A model generated the notes under the pieces. The model was not told the origin of the DNA and did not search any database. It saw only the letters and a list, made by a program, of their open reading frames with translations. A stretch of 53,045 bases of DNA from an uncultured Clostridia bacterium (GTDB taxonomy: Bacteria; Bacillota; Clostridia; TANB77; CAG-508), in assembly GCA_944393465.1 (NCBI GenBank), contig CALYAG010000013.1, forward strand, positions 1 through 53,045, read 5' to 3'. Made by a program: the position numbers and the translations under genes. Below are positions 42,266 through 50,429 of the stretch, one piece after another; positions within the stretch are counted from its first letter, which is position 1; each line of letters opens with the position of its first letter.

Positions 42266-43306
42266 TTATTTATAAGTTTCTACTACATTAATTTCAAACT
42301 TGCCCGGTTTCATATTTTCATCAGGCTTAACAGCTATATCCACATCATACATTTCTTTTAATTTATTCAAATTTTCTTTTTTGTGCCCTATTACATTGTT
42401 TACTGACTCTGGGTTAACTGTTATTTCAACTTCTTTAACTTTCATGTTTATTTGCTTTATTTTTTCAGCAATGCTATCATACCACATGCTGTCTTCAACA
42501 AGTTGTCTAAATGCTGGGTGATAAGGTCCTGCTAAAACTTCGCTGCCTTCTTTTTTAGGATCAGTTATTTCATCTGTATTTTGAAGTCCAACTCTTATAA
42601 CATCAATGTTTTTCTTTCTAAACATATAAATTATTTCTTTGCAACGTTCAACAGCTTGTTCTACTGTAAGCGGTGTGTATTCACCATCTTTATATTCATT
42701 GGCAAGTTCTGTGCCTTTTATAACTAAAACAGGGTAAATTCTTACCATTTTTGGTTTTAATTTAATTAAATCTTTGGCTGTATTTATTTCATCTAGTTCT
42801 GTGCTTTCTGGCAAGCCCACCATCATTTGATGTCCTAATCTAAAGCCATATCGTCTAATTAATTTTGAAGCTTTTATGACATCTTTAAATGTATGTCCTC
42901 TTTTACTTTTTGCTAATATGTAATCATTAGAAGATTGTACTCCTAATTCAATTGTTTTTACACGATATTTTTTAAGCATTTTTAGTATATGCTTATTTAT
43001 GTAGTCAGGTCTTGTAGAAAGTCTAATACTATTTACTTTTTTTGCCTTTATGTATTCATATGCTGCTTCTAATAATTCTTTTTGCTTTTCCTCACTAATT
43101 CCTGTGAAACTGCCACCAAAGAAGGCTACTTCTACATACTTATTGTTATCCCTAAAATTTTTTAAATAATATTCTATTGTTTCTTTTACATCTTTAGCAT
43201 TTACATTTGTTTCTTGTCCTGTAATCTTTTTTTGACTACAAAATGTACATGCCATTGGACATCCTAAGTTTGGTACAAAAATTGGTATAATATATTCCTT
43301 TTTCAT
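42266..43306 (-). CDS. Radical SAM protein, Elp3-like
   Basis: The 346-residue product has the radical SAM cluster motif CPMACTFC, GGSFTGISEEKQ, LSTRPDYIN, TIELGVQSSNDYIL and MMVGLPEST. This is the Elp3/YhcC-like group of radical SAM proteins found beside rnc and smc in Clostridia. The C-terminal 60 residues lack the acetyltransferase domain of full Elp3. The substrate is unknown; tRNA modification has been suggested for relatives. It has GGAAGG, and follows rnc after 142 AT-rich bases. Confidence 0.85.
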   Translation of the reverse strand: MKKEYIIPIFVPNLGCPMACTFCSQKKITGQETNVNAKDVKETIEYYLKNFRDNNKYVEVAFFGGSFTGISEEKQKELLEAAYEYIKAKKVNSIRLSTRPDYINKHILKMLKKYRVKTIELGVQSSNDYILAKSKRGHTFKDVIKASKLIRRYGFRLGHQMMVGLPESTELDEINTAKDLIKLKPKMVRIYPVLVIKGTELANEYKDGEYTPLTVEQAVERCKEIIYMFRKKNIDVIRVGLQNTDEITDPKKEGSEVLAGPYHPAFRQLVEDSMWYDSIAEKIKQINMKVKEVEITVNPESVNNVIGHKKENLNKLKEMYDVDIAVKPDENMKPGKFEINVVETYK

Positions 43307-43448
43307 ACTAGCCTTCCTTTCTGACTAAAGATTCTCACCCTATCTTTCTAATCTAATTTTCTTTTGTATTTTCAAAGCTAAAGCATAATTGGGATCATTC
43401 AATTAAAGCAAATTTTGGTGTTTATGTTTTTACCTTAATCTTAAAGTT

Positions 43449-44117
43449 TTACTCTCCTAGTGCTGTTTTAGCTGCTTGCATTTCTGCTGATTTTTTGCTT
43501 TTGCCTTTGCCGGTTGCTAAAACCTTTCCATTGCATTTAACTTCTGCCGTAAAAGTTTTATCATGATCTGGACCTTCTTCGTTTACAATCAAGTATTCTA
43601 TGTGTACATCTCCATGCTTTTGCAATTTTTCTTGAAGAACAGTTTTAAAATCTTTCATACCTATATGTGCTGTTGCATATTGGGTTGCTTCTTTTAAATT
43701 TTCTATTATAAATTTTTCTGCCTCATTTAGTCCACCATCAAAGTAAATTGCTGCTATAACCGCTTCTACGCAATCTGCCATAATAGCATCTTTTTTATTT
43801 CCACCACTGACTCTTTCACTTTTTCCAACTAAAATGTAATCGTAAAATTTATGTTTTTTTGCAACTTCTTTTAAACTATCTTCACAAACTACTTGTGCTC
43901 TAACTTTTGTAAGCTCACCCTCTGTTAGGTTTTCATATGTATTAAATAAGTATTTGCTTGAAATAAACTCTAATATGCTATCTCCTAAAAATTCAAGTTT
44001 TTCATAGCTTTCCACATTATTTTCGTTTGCATATGAAATATGTGTTAATGCTGTTTTTAAGAGTTCTTCATTTTTAAATTTATAGTTTATGCTTTTTTCT
44101 ATTTCTTCTATATTCAT
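43449..44117 (-). CDS. rnc: Ribonuclease III
   Basis: RNase III cuts double-stranded RNA, including rRNA precursors. The 222-residue product has the signature YEKLEFLGDSILEF, the second catalytic site DCVEAVIAAIYFDGG, and a C-terminal double-stranded RNA-binding domain (TVLQEKLQKHGD...GKGKSKKSAEMQAAKTAL). The start has a CGAGGA site. It has its own promoter at 44237; smc, its normal follower, is absent and the radical SAM gene follows instead. Confidence 0.96.
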   Translation of the reverse strand: MNIEEIEKSINYKFKNEELLKTALTHISYANENNVESYEKLEFLGDSILEFISSKYLFNTYENLTEGELTKVRAQVVCEDSLKEVAKKHKFYDYILVGKSERVSGGNKKDAIMADCVEAVIAAIYFDGGLNEAEKFIIENLKEATQYATAHIGMKDFKTVLQEKLQKHGDVHIEYLIVNEEGPDHDKTFTAEVKCNGKVLATGKGKSKKSAEMQAAKTALGE

Positions 44118-44236
44118 AGCTTCCTCGATTTCTTTTGGGCTTATTTTTTATACTTTATAAGTCGCCTTATAATATGTTAAATTTATTTTGTCACATTAAT
44201 TATTTGCTTATTTTATGCGCTTTTCTAACTTTTCAT

Positions 44237-44265
44237 ATTATACTATAAAATTTACCTATTTACAA
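44237..44265 (-). promoter_or_regulatory. rnc promoter
   Basis: TTGTAA (44260-44265), 17 bases, TATAAT (44237-44242) on the minus strand. The leader is about 115 bases and includes a small stem around TATAAG...CTTATA near 44157-44175. Confidence 0.6.
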
Positions 44266-44359
44266 TAATTAATGAAATATATTTTTGTATTTGTTTCTGT
44301 AAATCATCGCAAGTCAATTTTTATATGTAATGCTATTTGTTGAGAAAAAATATAAAAAC

Positions 44360-44387
44360 AAACAGTATAGGTTTCCCCATACTGTTT
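44360..44387 (-). terminator. acpP terminator
   Basis: AAACAGTAT and ATACTGTTT (9-base arms) around a 10-base loop, followed on the minus strand by GTTTTTATATTTTTT. It lies 30 bases after the acpP stop. Confidence 0.85.
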
Positions 44388-44416
44388 TAATTTTACGCGT
44401 AAAAAATTTATATAAA

Positions 44417-44659
44417 TTAAGCTACGTGATCTTTTATGTAGTCAACTACATCTCCTACTGTTACAACTTTTTCTGCATCGCTATCTGGAATTTCTATATC
44501 AAATTCCTCTTCTAATGCCATTATAAGTTCAACTATGTCTAAAGAGTCTGCACCTAAATCATCTATGAAAGATGCTTCCATTGTTACTGCTGTGTCAGCT
44601 ACACCTAGTTGCTCAACTATAATTTTCTTTACTTTTTCTAATATTTCTTCTGAACTCAT
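44417..44659 (-). CDS. acpP: Acyl carrier protein
   Basis: The 80-residue acidic protein carries fatty-acid intermediates on a phosphopantetheine arm. The attachment site is Ser 39 in [11 protein letters not shown]. It is full length with the usual four-helix pattern. It has GGGGAGGTGA, its own promoter and its own terminator, so it can be expressed at a high level. plsX lies upstream on the same strand; fabD and fabG, often between the two, are missing here. Confidence 0.97.
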   Translation of the reverse strand: MSSEEILEKVKKIIVEQLGVADTAVTMEASFIDDLGADSLDIVELIMALEEEFDIEIPDSDAEKVVTVGDVVDYIKDHVA

Positions 44660-44700
44660 TTAAGTTCACCTCCCCTCATTTGCGGTAAATTCATACAATT

Positions 44701-44729
44701 ACAATAATACATTCCTTTGGAAATGTCAA
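44701..44729 (-). promoter_or_regulatory. acpP promoter with inverted repeat in the spacer
   Basis: TTGACA (44724-44729), 17 bases, TATTGT (44701-44706) on the minus strand. The spacer contains TTCCAAAGGAA, a perfect odd palindrome. It could be an operator; no known regulator is matched. Confidence 0.6.
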
Positions 44730-44835
44730 GCTATTTTTTGAAATATTTTTTTGCGTGTTTATTTTTTCTTAATTTTGGTAAGAATGTACTAATTTTCAAA
44801 TATAAATCATGCTAATTTTTTAGCTATTTCAAGCC

Positions 44836-45909
44836 TTATTTAGCCTCTAGCTCAGTTATGTATTCTTTTATTTCTTGCATTTTTTCTTTATTTGTTTGTG
44901 ATTCATACACTTCGGTCAATTGGTCAACTGCCTTGTTTTTTACAAATTGTTCTGCCTGTTTTACAGTAAATTTGAACAATTTTTCATCACTGCTTCCATG
45001 TGCCTTAACTACTGGCTTTTGAACTCCTAGGAATAATGCTCCACCATATTCTTTGTAATCCATTACTTTTGAAAATCTTTTTATTGCTGGTAAGCTTGGT
45101 ATACTTCCTAATTTAGTTAAAATATTATGCATAAAGCTTTCTTTTAATGACTTTTTAACCAATTTTCCTAAGCCCTCTGTTGTTTTTAAAAATACATTTC
45201 CTGTAAATCCATCTGCTATAATGGCATCTACCGCGCCTAAAAATGCCTCTCTACCTTCCATATTTCCTATAAAATTAATGTTTAGGTCTTTAGCATATTT
45301 TGTAAGCAATTTATATGAATTTCTTACAAGCTCATTTCCTTTTGTTTCTTCTGTTCCAATATTTAAAAGACCTATTCTTGGTGATTCTATGCCTAATGTG
45401 TTATGCATATATATGCTAGACATTTGAGCAAATTGCAAAAGGTTTATTGGCTTGCAGTTGGTATTTGCACCACAATCCATTAAAACTAACCTTCCATGAT
45501 ATGAAGGCAAAATTCCTGCTAGTGCTGGTCTATCTACACCTTTAATTCTTCCAACTAAAAGTGTAGCTCCTGTTAAAAGCGCACCAGAATTACCGGCAGA
45601 TATAAATACATCGCCGTCTCCTTGTTTTAACATATTAAATCCTACAACCATTGAAGAATCTTTTTTTGTTTTTATTGCTTGTGTAGGTACATCTTCCATT
45701 TCTATTGTTTCTGTTGCATTATGTATTTTTAATCTTGGAGATATTTCTTCCACTTCTTTGCCGTAAAATTCTTTTATTTTACTTCTTATAACATCCTCTT
45801 TGCCTATAAGTACAACTTCTGCTTCTACTTCATTTATTGCACTTACTGCACCTTTTATATTGGCATCTGGAGCATTATCTCCACCCATTGCGTCTAATAG
45901 TATTTTCAT
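44836..45909 (-). CDS. plsX: Phosphate acyltransferase PlsX
   Basis: PlsX makes acyl-phosphate from acyl-ACP, the first step of membrane phospholipid synthesis through PlsY. The 357-residue product has the start MKILLDAMGGDNAPDANIKG, MVVGFNMLKQGDGDVFISAGNSGALL, LMDCGANTNCKP, NIGTEETKGNEL and IADGFTGNVFLKTTEG. The C-terminus runs about 20 residues past the usual end in a charged helix. It has AGGGGG. A perfect palindrome covers the -10 region of its promoter. It lies upstream of acpP and downstream of the ribosomal cluster, with palindromic array 4 between. Confidence 0.96.
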   Translation of the reverse strand: MKILLDAMGGDNAPDANIKGAVSAINEVEAEVVLIGKEDVIRSKIKEFYGKEVEEISPRLKIHNATETIEMEDVPTQAIKTKKDSSMVVGFNMLKQGDGDVFISAGNSGALLTGATLLVGRIKGVDRPALAGILPSYHGRLVLMDCGANTNCKPINLLQFAQMSSIYMHNTLGIESPRIGLLNIGTEETKGNELVRNSYKLLTKYAKDLNINFIGNMEGREAFLGAVDAIIADGFTGNVFLKTTEGLGKLVKKSLKESFMHNILTKLGSIPSLPAIKRFSKVMDYKEYGGALFLGVQKPVVKAHGSSDEKLFKFTVKQAEQFVKNKAVDQLTEVYESQTNKEKMQEIKEYITELEAK

Positions 45910-45959
45910 GTTTCCCCCTTATACACTTATGTGTGTAGTTAGTTAATTAATATGCATTA

Positions 45960-45988
45960 ATGATATAACTTATATCAAAATAAGTCAA
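45960..45988 (-). promoter_or_regulatory. plsX promoter covered by a perfect 17-base palindrome
   Basis: TTGACT (45983-45988), 17 bases, TATCAT (45960-45965) on the minus strand. The palindrome TGATATAACTTATATCA (45961-45977, odd centre) covers the -10 and most of the spacer. Its position is that of a repressor operator; the sequence does not match the FapR or FabT sites I know. Confidence 0.65.
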
Positions 45989-45996
45989 GTTTTTTT

Positions 45997-46125
45997 CAGT
46001 TGGGGACGGTCCTAAATCGAAAATATTTTTTTCAGTTGGGGACGGTCTTAAAACGAAAATATTTTCAAGCAGGAACGAAACTTAAATAGAAATAATATTT
46101 TTCGATTTAGGACCGTCCCCAACTG
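45997..46125. repeat. GGGGACGGTCC palindromic array 4
   Basis: Two left arms (CAGTTGGGGACGG at 45997 and 46033, the second with one change, GGTCTT) and one right arm ending 46125. The outer arms pair over more than 20 bases including TAAATCGAAAA. The order is opposite to arrays 1-3 (two left, one right). It lies between the rplL terminator and the plsX promoter. Confidence 0.9.
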
Positions 46126-46130
46126 AAAAA

Positions 46131-46153
46131 AGCGAGCCATTTAAGGCCCGCCT
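46131..46153 (-). terminator. rplL terminator
   Basis: On the minus strand AGGCGGGCC pairs with GGCTCGCT (two G-U pairs) around TTAAAT and is followed by TTTTTT, which also begins palindromic array 4. It closes the ribosomal-protein operon, 15 bases after the rplL stop. Confidence 0.75.
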
Positions 46154-46167
46154 TTAATTTACAAGAA

Positions 46168-46536
46168 TTATTGTAATTCAACTGTTGCGCCAGCTTCGTC
46201 GAATTTTTTCTTCATTTCTTCAGCGTCAGCTTTTGCTACGTTTTCTTTAACTGTTTTTGGAGCTCCATCAACTAAGTCTTTAGCTTCTTTTAATCCTAAT
46301 CCTGTAACGTCTCTAACAACTTTAATTACTTGGATTTTGTTTGCTCCTACTTCTTTTAATACAACATTGAAGTTGCTCTTTTCTTCAGCTGCTCCTGCTG
46401 CTGCTCCACCTGCTACAGGTGCTGCAACTGCTGCTGCAGATACTCCATATTTTTCTTCAATTTTCTTTACTAAGTCAGCTAATTCAACTACTGTTAAGCT
46501 GTCTATAGATTCTAATAATTCATCAACTTTTGCCAT
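46168..46536 (-). CDS. rplL: 50S ribosomal protein L7/L12
   Basis: L7/L12 forms the flexible stalk that recruits translation factors. The 122-residue product has the N-terminal dimerisation part ([20 protein letters not shown]), an Ala/Gly hinge ([17 protein letters not shown]), and the C-terminal factor-binding domain ([24 protein letters not shown]). AGGAGG site. rplJ lies upstream after 208 bases with several small hairpins. rpoB does not follow; a terminator and plsX do. Confidence 0.98.
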   Translation of the reverse strand: MAKVDELLESIDSLTVVELADLVKKIEEKYGVSAAAVAAPVAGGAAAGAAEEKSNFNVVLKEVGANKIQVIKVVRDVTGLGLKEAKDLVDGAPKTVKENVAKADAEEMKKKFDEAGATVELQ

Positions 46537-46744
46537 TTTAAATTTCCTCCTTTAAATTTTTATTAATTTAGAAAATCTTTGATTTTCTTTTTGTAAATGT
46601 TTTAAAACATTTTGCTTTGTGAATTGGCTATTCACTTATTTTGCAGTTTATCTGCTAATTTTTTAATTTGTTTTCATTGTTTAATTTTCAAATTTTATAA
46701 TTAACTAATGATTTGAAATTTTTGAAGATTTAAAGCATTTTTAA

Positions 46745-47317
46745 TTATGCTTTTACTTCTTCTGTAACTTCTGCTTTTGGTGCTTCTTCAGCTACTGGAG
46801 CGTTACCTTCTGCTTCCTTTTTGCTCTTAACTTGGTCAAGTGCAACAGCAAGTTTTGAAATAGTTCCAAGTAAGCTTCCAGCAAGTTTTGCAAGAAGTTC
46901 TTCTCTTGATGGTAATTGAGCAAGTGTAATTAATTCTTCAACGCTTGTTACTTTTCCATCAAGCATTCCGCCTTTGATTTTGTAATTTTCATGATCCTTT
47001 GTAAATTTGTAAATTGCTTTTAAAGATTGTAAATAATCTTCTTTTGCTGATACTACAGCTGTTGGTCCTTCTAATACATCATCTAAGCCAGATTCATTAT
47101 TTGCATCAAGAGCTCTTTTTATAATGTTATTTTTGATAACTTTAAGTTCTCCATTTGCTTCTCTAATGTCTTTTCTTAATTTTGTATCAGCTTCAACAGT
47201 TATTCCTCTGTAATCTACTAAAAGTACTAGCTTTGCATCTTTAATATGATCTGCTAATTCTTTTACTTTTGCTTCTTTCATTGCTATAACGTCTTTGTTT
47301 GCCATTTTAGTTTTCAC
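46745..47317 (-). CDS. rplJ: 50S ribosomal protein L10
   Basis: L10 anchors L7/L12 dimers to the large subunit and represses its own mRNA. The 190-residue product has KLVLLVDYRGITVEADTKLR, ELKVIKNNIIKRALD and GPTAVVSAKED, and ends in an acidic Ala/Glu tail (NAPVAEEAPKAEVTEE) about 15-20 residues longer than usual. It follows an L10-type leader in which it should act as regulator. Confidence 0.96.
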   Translation of the reverse strand: MKTKMANKDVIAMKEAKVKELADHIKDAKLVLLVDYRGITVEADTKLRKDIREANGELKVIKNNIIKRALDANNESGLDDVLEGPTAVVSAKEDYLQSLKAIYKFTKDHENYKIKGGMLDGKVTSVEELITLAQLPSREELLAKLAGSLLGTISKLAVALDQVKSKKEAEGNAPVAEEAPKAEVTEEVKA

Positions 47318-47368
47318 CTCCTAAAAATTTGCTTTTACAAATGCTTTGTAATAATTTTTATATAACAT

Positions 47369-47466
47369 AAAAATCAACCTATATAGCCTTTTTCGAGACT
47401 AATAGGTTGAACTCTCATTCTCCTTATTGGCCTCGGTAGGACTTAATTTTACGCCTACTGTCTATG
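47369..47466 (-). ncRNA. L10 leader (rplJ autoregulatory element)
   Basis: On the minus strand AGTAGGCG and CCTACCGAGG occur as in the L10 leader (Rfam L10_leader) that binds the L10-L12 complex. Further on TCAACCTAT pairs with ATAGGTTGA (47374-47410), followed by TTTTTATG, a terminator-like stem. It lies in the 160-base gap between rplA and rplJ, the expected place. Binding of L10(L12) would shift the balance towards termination or block translation. Confidence 0.8.
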
Positions 47467-47477
47467 GCTATTATAAA

Positions 47478-48161
47478 TTATTTTTGGTCTATATACAAAC
47501 CAGGTCCCATTGTTGGTGCAATAGAAACACTCTTAATGTATTGTCCTTTAGCTGCAGCTGGTTTAGCTTTTATAATTGCAGCCATAATTACATCATAGTT
47601 TTCTAATAATTTGTCTGCGCCAAATGAAACTTTTCCAAAGCCTAAATGTATAATATTGTTTTTGTCTAATCTGTATTCAACTTTACCAGATTTAATTTCA
47701 TTTACGGCTTTTGTAACATCCATTGTTACTGTTCCTGATTTTGGGTTTGGCATTAAGCCTTTTGGTCCTAATACTTTACCTAAACGTCCTACAACGCCCA
47801 TCATATCTGGTGTTGCAACTACTACGTCATAATCAAACCAGTTTTCTTTTTGAATTTTTGGTATTAATTCTTCTCCACCTACAAAGTCAGCTCCTGCTGC
47901 TTTTGCTTCTTCAGCTTTAGGTCCTTTTGCGAATACTAATACTCTTAATGTTTTACCTGTTCCATTTGGAAGAACTACTGTTCCTCTAACTTGTTGGTCT
48001 GCGTGTTTTGAATCAACACCTAATTTAACATGTAATTCAACAGTTTGGTCGAATTTTGTTTTAGGCATTTTTTCGATTATTTCAATTGCTTCTTTTGCAG
48101 AATACAATTTTTTAGAATCAACAAGTTTTGCACTATCTTGATATCTTTTTCCTCTTTTCAT
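47478..48161 (-). CDS. rplA: 50S ribosomal protein L1
   Basis: L1 forms the mobile stalk at the E site. The 227-residue product has [71 protein letters not shown] and the C-terminal [16 protein letters not shown]. Own promoter at 48265, so it can be expressed apart from rplK. AGGAGG site. Confidence 0.98.
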   Translation of the reverse strand: MKRGKRYQDSAKLVDSKKLYSAKEAIEIIEKMPKTKFDQTVELHVKLGVDSKHADQQVRGTVVLPNGTGKTLRVLVFAKGPKAEEAKAAGADFVGGEELIPKIQKENWFDYDVVVATPDMMGVVGRLGKVLGPKGLMPNPKSGTVTMDVTKAVNEIKSGKVEYRLDKNNIIHLGFGKVSFGADKLLENYDVIMAAIIKAKPAAAKGQYIKSVSIAPTMGPGLYIDQK

Positions 48162-48264
48162 TTTTACCTCCTTTGGTTTTATCGAGCTAAAAGCTTTTAT
48201 TCTTAAAATACGCTTTTCCCTTGCTCTCCCAATTAATTAATTTTGCTCTTTTTTAGCTGTTACT

Positions 48265-48293
48265 ATAGTATACACTAATTTTATTAATCACAA
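48265..48293 (-). promoter_or_regulatory. Internal promoter before rplA
   Basis: TTGTGA (48288-48293), 17 bases, TACTAT (48265-48270) on the minus strand, just after the rplK stop at 48312. The leader of about 100 bases carries a weak AAAAGCTTTT stem near 48190. Confidence 0.55.
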
Positions 48294-48311
48294 TTAGCGA
48301 ATTTTAACATA

Positions 48312-48758
48312 CTATTCTTCAACTGTAACACCCATTGAACGAGCAGTACCTTTAACCATGCTCATTGCAGCTTCTAATGAAGCAGCATTTAAGTCTGGCA
48401 TTTTTGTTTTAGCAATTTCTTCAACTTGTGCTTTTGAAAGTTTTGCTACTTTTTCTCTGTTTGGCTTTCCTGAACCTTTTTCAATTTTAGCTGCTTTTTT
48501 AATTAATACAGCCATTGGTGGTTCTTTTGTTATAAAGTCAAAAGATTTATCTTTATGAACTGTAATAACAACTGGTATGATTAAACCTGCTTGTTTTGCT
48601 GTTCTATCATTGAATTGTTTTACGAAGTCCATAATGTTAACACCACTACCACCTAATGCTGGTCCAACTGGTGGAGCTGGTGTAGCTTTTCCTGCTGGAA
48701 TTTGTAATTTGATGATAATCTCTTTTGCTTCTTCTTTCTTTGAATCTTTTCCTGCCAT
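48312..48758 (-). CDS. rplK: 50S ribosomal protein L11
   Basis: L11 binds 23S rRNA in the GTPase centre. The 148-residue product has [32 protein letters not shown], with GGSG where most bacteria have GQHG (a residue set near the thiostrepton site), and [28 protein letters not shown] at the C-terminus. The first ten residues are an extra Lys/Glu-rich start. AGGAGGTG site. Confidence 0.97.
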   Translation of the reverse strand: MAGKDSKKEEAKEIIIKLQIPAGKATPAPPVGPALGGSGVNIMDFVKQFNDRTAKQAGLIIPVVITVHKDKSFDFITKEPPMAVLIKKAAKIEKGSGKPNREKVAKLSKAQVEEIAKTKMPDLNAASLEAAMSMVKGTARSMGVTVEE

Positions 48759-48864
48759 GTTTTTGCACCTCCTTTGGTTTGTATAACAAAAATAATTTAT
48801 TTAAAAAGGCATGCCATTCGAAAGTAAATCTTTCGATGCACTTAATAACCTTTTCTTGCTAATT

Positions 48865-49401
48865 TTATTTGACCTTTTCTACTTCTGAGAAGTCTAACTC
48901 TACAGGAGTTTCTCTTCCAAACATAGATACTAAAACTTTTACTTTATTTTTATCCTTATTTATTTCTGTAACAGTACCTATAAAGTCTGTAAAAGGTCCA
49001 TTTATTACTCTAACTTGGTCATCAATACCATAGTCTACATTTATTGATTGTACGTCAAATCCCATTTTTCTTATTTCACTATCTGTAAGTGGAATAGGGT
49101 CTGTACCTGAACCAACAAATCCAGTAACACCTCTAGTATTTCTTACAATGTACCAAGTATCTTCAGTTACAATCATTTTTATTAGGACATATCCTGGAAA
49201 AACCTTTTTTAGGTTTGTTTTTCTTTGTCCATCTTTTATTTCTATTTGTTCTTCCATTGGAACAACAATATCAAAGAAATAATCTTGTAACTCTCTGTTT
49301 TTTATAGTTTTTTCAAGGTCTGTTTTTACCTTGTTCTCATAACCAGAATATGTATGTACTACATACCACCTTGGCTTTTCATCATAATCTTTTTGAGACA
49401 T
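48865..49401 (-). CDS. nusG: Transcription termination/antitermination protein NusG
   Basis: NusG binds RNA polymerase and couples it with ribosomes or Rho. The 178-residue product has the NGN domain (RWYVVHTYSGYENKVKTDLE, FPGYVLIKMIVTEDTWYIVRNTRGVTGFVG) and the KOW domain (DQVRVINGPFTDFIGTVTEINKDKNKVKVLVSMFGRETPVEL). Complete. Follows secE in the standard order. Confidence 0.98.
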   Translation of the reverse strand: MSQKDYDEKPRWYVVHTYSGYENKVKTDLEKTIKNRELQDYFFDIVVPMEEQIEIKDGQRKTNLKKVFPGYVLIKMIVTEDTWYIVRNTRGVTGFVGSGTDPIPLTDSEIRKMGFDVQSINVDYGIDDQVRVINGPFTDFIGTVTEINKDKNKVKVLVSMFGRETPVELDFSEVEKVK

Positions 49402-49480
49402 ATTTTAGCCTCCTTTTTAATCTAACCTTAATTTACGATATGTTAAAGCATTTTATAGTAGCATTTGCCTTTGCCAATTA

Positions 49481-50089
49481 CTACTCTGAAACTATATTTT
49501 CTCCTGAATCTGTTTCTGCATTTTCAGTAGAGTTTGTAGCTGTTTCATTAGTATCTTCTGTAGCAGTAGTGTTTTCTTCAGTATTTGTTTCATCAGTAGT
49601 TGTATTATCTGCTGTAGTATTTGTATCTTCTACTGTTTCATTTGCGCTTATGCTATTTTGAAGTTTTTTAACTTGCTCAACTTCGAATTTGTTCATATAG
49701 TCAAAAGCTAAGTCTAGTACGAAAATAAATACAGATACTATAATAACCATAACAATAACAACAGCTGTATTTGAAAATAGCTCTTTTCCTTTAGGCCATA
49801 CTACTTTTTTAAGTTCAGCCTTAAAGTCTTTAAACCAACTCTTTTTAGCTGATTTATCTTTTTTAGCTTGTTTGTTATTCTTATTTTTATTATCTTTTTT
49901 AGATTTTTTATCTGCTTTATTAGTTGTATCTGCTGCTTTATTTGCAGTATCTACATTTGCCTCAGCTGTTTTAACTTCTTCATTCTCTACAGCTTTTTCA
50001 GTTTCATTTTGCTTTAATTCTTCAGAAGCATTTGTAACCTTTTTTGTGTTTTTACTTTTGTTTTGCTTCTTTTTATTATTTTTAGGCAT
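49481..50089 (-). CDS. secE: Preprotein translocase subunit SecE with long low-complexity ends
   Basis: SecE is the clamp subunit of SecYEG. The real SecE core lies at about residues 84-140: WFKDFKAELKKVVWPKGKELF, then one membrane helix (VVIVMVIIVSVFIFVLDLAF). Around it, about 80 N-terminal residues are rich in Lys/Asn/Glu/Ala and about 60 C-terminal residues in Thr/Glu/Asn, both of low complexity. Typical Gram-positive SecE has 60-75 residues in all. Reading frame and ribosome site (AGGGGGG) are good, so the extensions appear real. The C-terminal part would be outside the membrane. Confidence 0.93.
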   Translation of the reverse strand: MPKNNKKKQNKSKNTKKVTNASEELKQNETEKAVENEEVKTAEANVDTANKAADTTNKADKKSKKDNKNKNNKQAKKDKSAKKSWFKDFKAELKKVVWPKGKELFSNTAVVIVMVIIVSVFIFVLDLAFDYMNKFEVEQVKKLQNSISANETVEDTNTTADNTTTDETNTEENTTATEDTNETATNSTENAETDSGENIVSE

Positions 50090-50116
50090 TTTAATTCCCC
50101 CTTAAAAAGGCTTTAA

Positions 50117-50281
50117 TTATTTTGTTTCTTTGTGTGTTGTGTGTTTTTTGCAGAATTTACAATGTTTTTTTATTTCTAATCTTTCTGCATTATTCTTTTT
50201 GTTTTTATCTGTAACATATGTTCTATTGTGGCACTCTGTGCACTCTAGTGTGATATGTTCTCTTGCTCCTTTTGCAGCCAT
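50117..50281 (-). CDS. rpmG: 50S ribosomal protein L33
   Basis: The 54-residue product reads [20 protein letters not shown], then [18 protein letters not shown]. Two CxxC pairs (CTEC, CKFC) make it a zinc-binding (C+) L33. GGAGGTG precedes the ATG by six bases. First gene of the rpmG-secE-nusG-rplK operon, the usual position. Confidence 0.95.
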   Translation of the reverse strand: MAAKGAREHITLECTECHNRTYVTDKNKKNNAERLEIKKHCKFCKKHTTHKETK

Positions 50282-50332
50282 TTCATACACCTCCAGCTAT
50301 AAGTTAATTGTTTATTTGTTTTTTAACTTTTA

Positions 50333-50364
50333 CTAGCGTATGTATTTTTACCTACATACGCTAG
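50333..50364 (-). promoter_or_regulatory. Perfect 12-bp hairpin at the 5' end of the rpmG-secE-nusG mRNA
   Basis: CTAGCGTATGTA and TACATACGCTAG (12-base arms, 8-base loop). The -10 box of the promoter ends at 50368, so transcription should start within the first bases of the stem. It is not followed by a U-run, so it is unlikely to be the terminator of the P-type ATPase gene at 50430. It may stabilise the mRNA 5' end. Confidence 0.6.
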
Positions 50365-50367
50365 ATT

Positions 50368-50396
50368 ATTTTATCATATATTTATGGTAATGTCAA
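50368..50396 (-). promoter_or_regulatory. Promoter of the rpmG-secE-nusG-rplK operon
   Basis: TTGACA (50391-50396), 17 bases, TAAAAT (50368-50373) on the minus strand: close to consensus, as expected for a strongly expressed operon. Confidence 0.75.
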
Positions 50397-50429
50397 CCTT
50401 TTTGTGAAATTTGTGTGTTATGTAAAGCT

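Noticed and set aside
50130..50336. Plus-strand 68-codon ORF near rpmG
   Set aside because: It is the antisense shadow of rpmG, which has CxxC pairs and an SD site.
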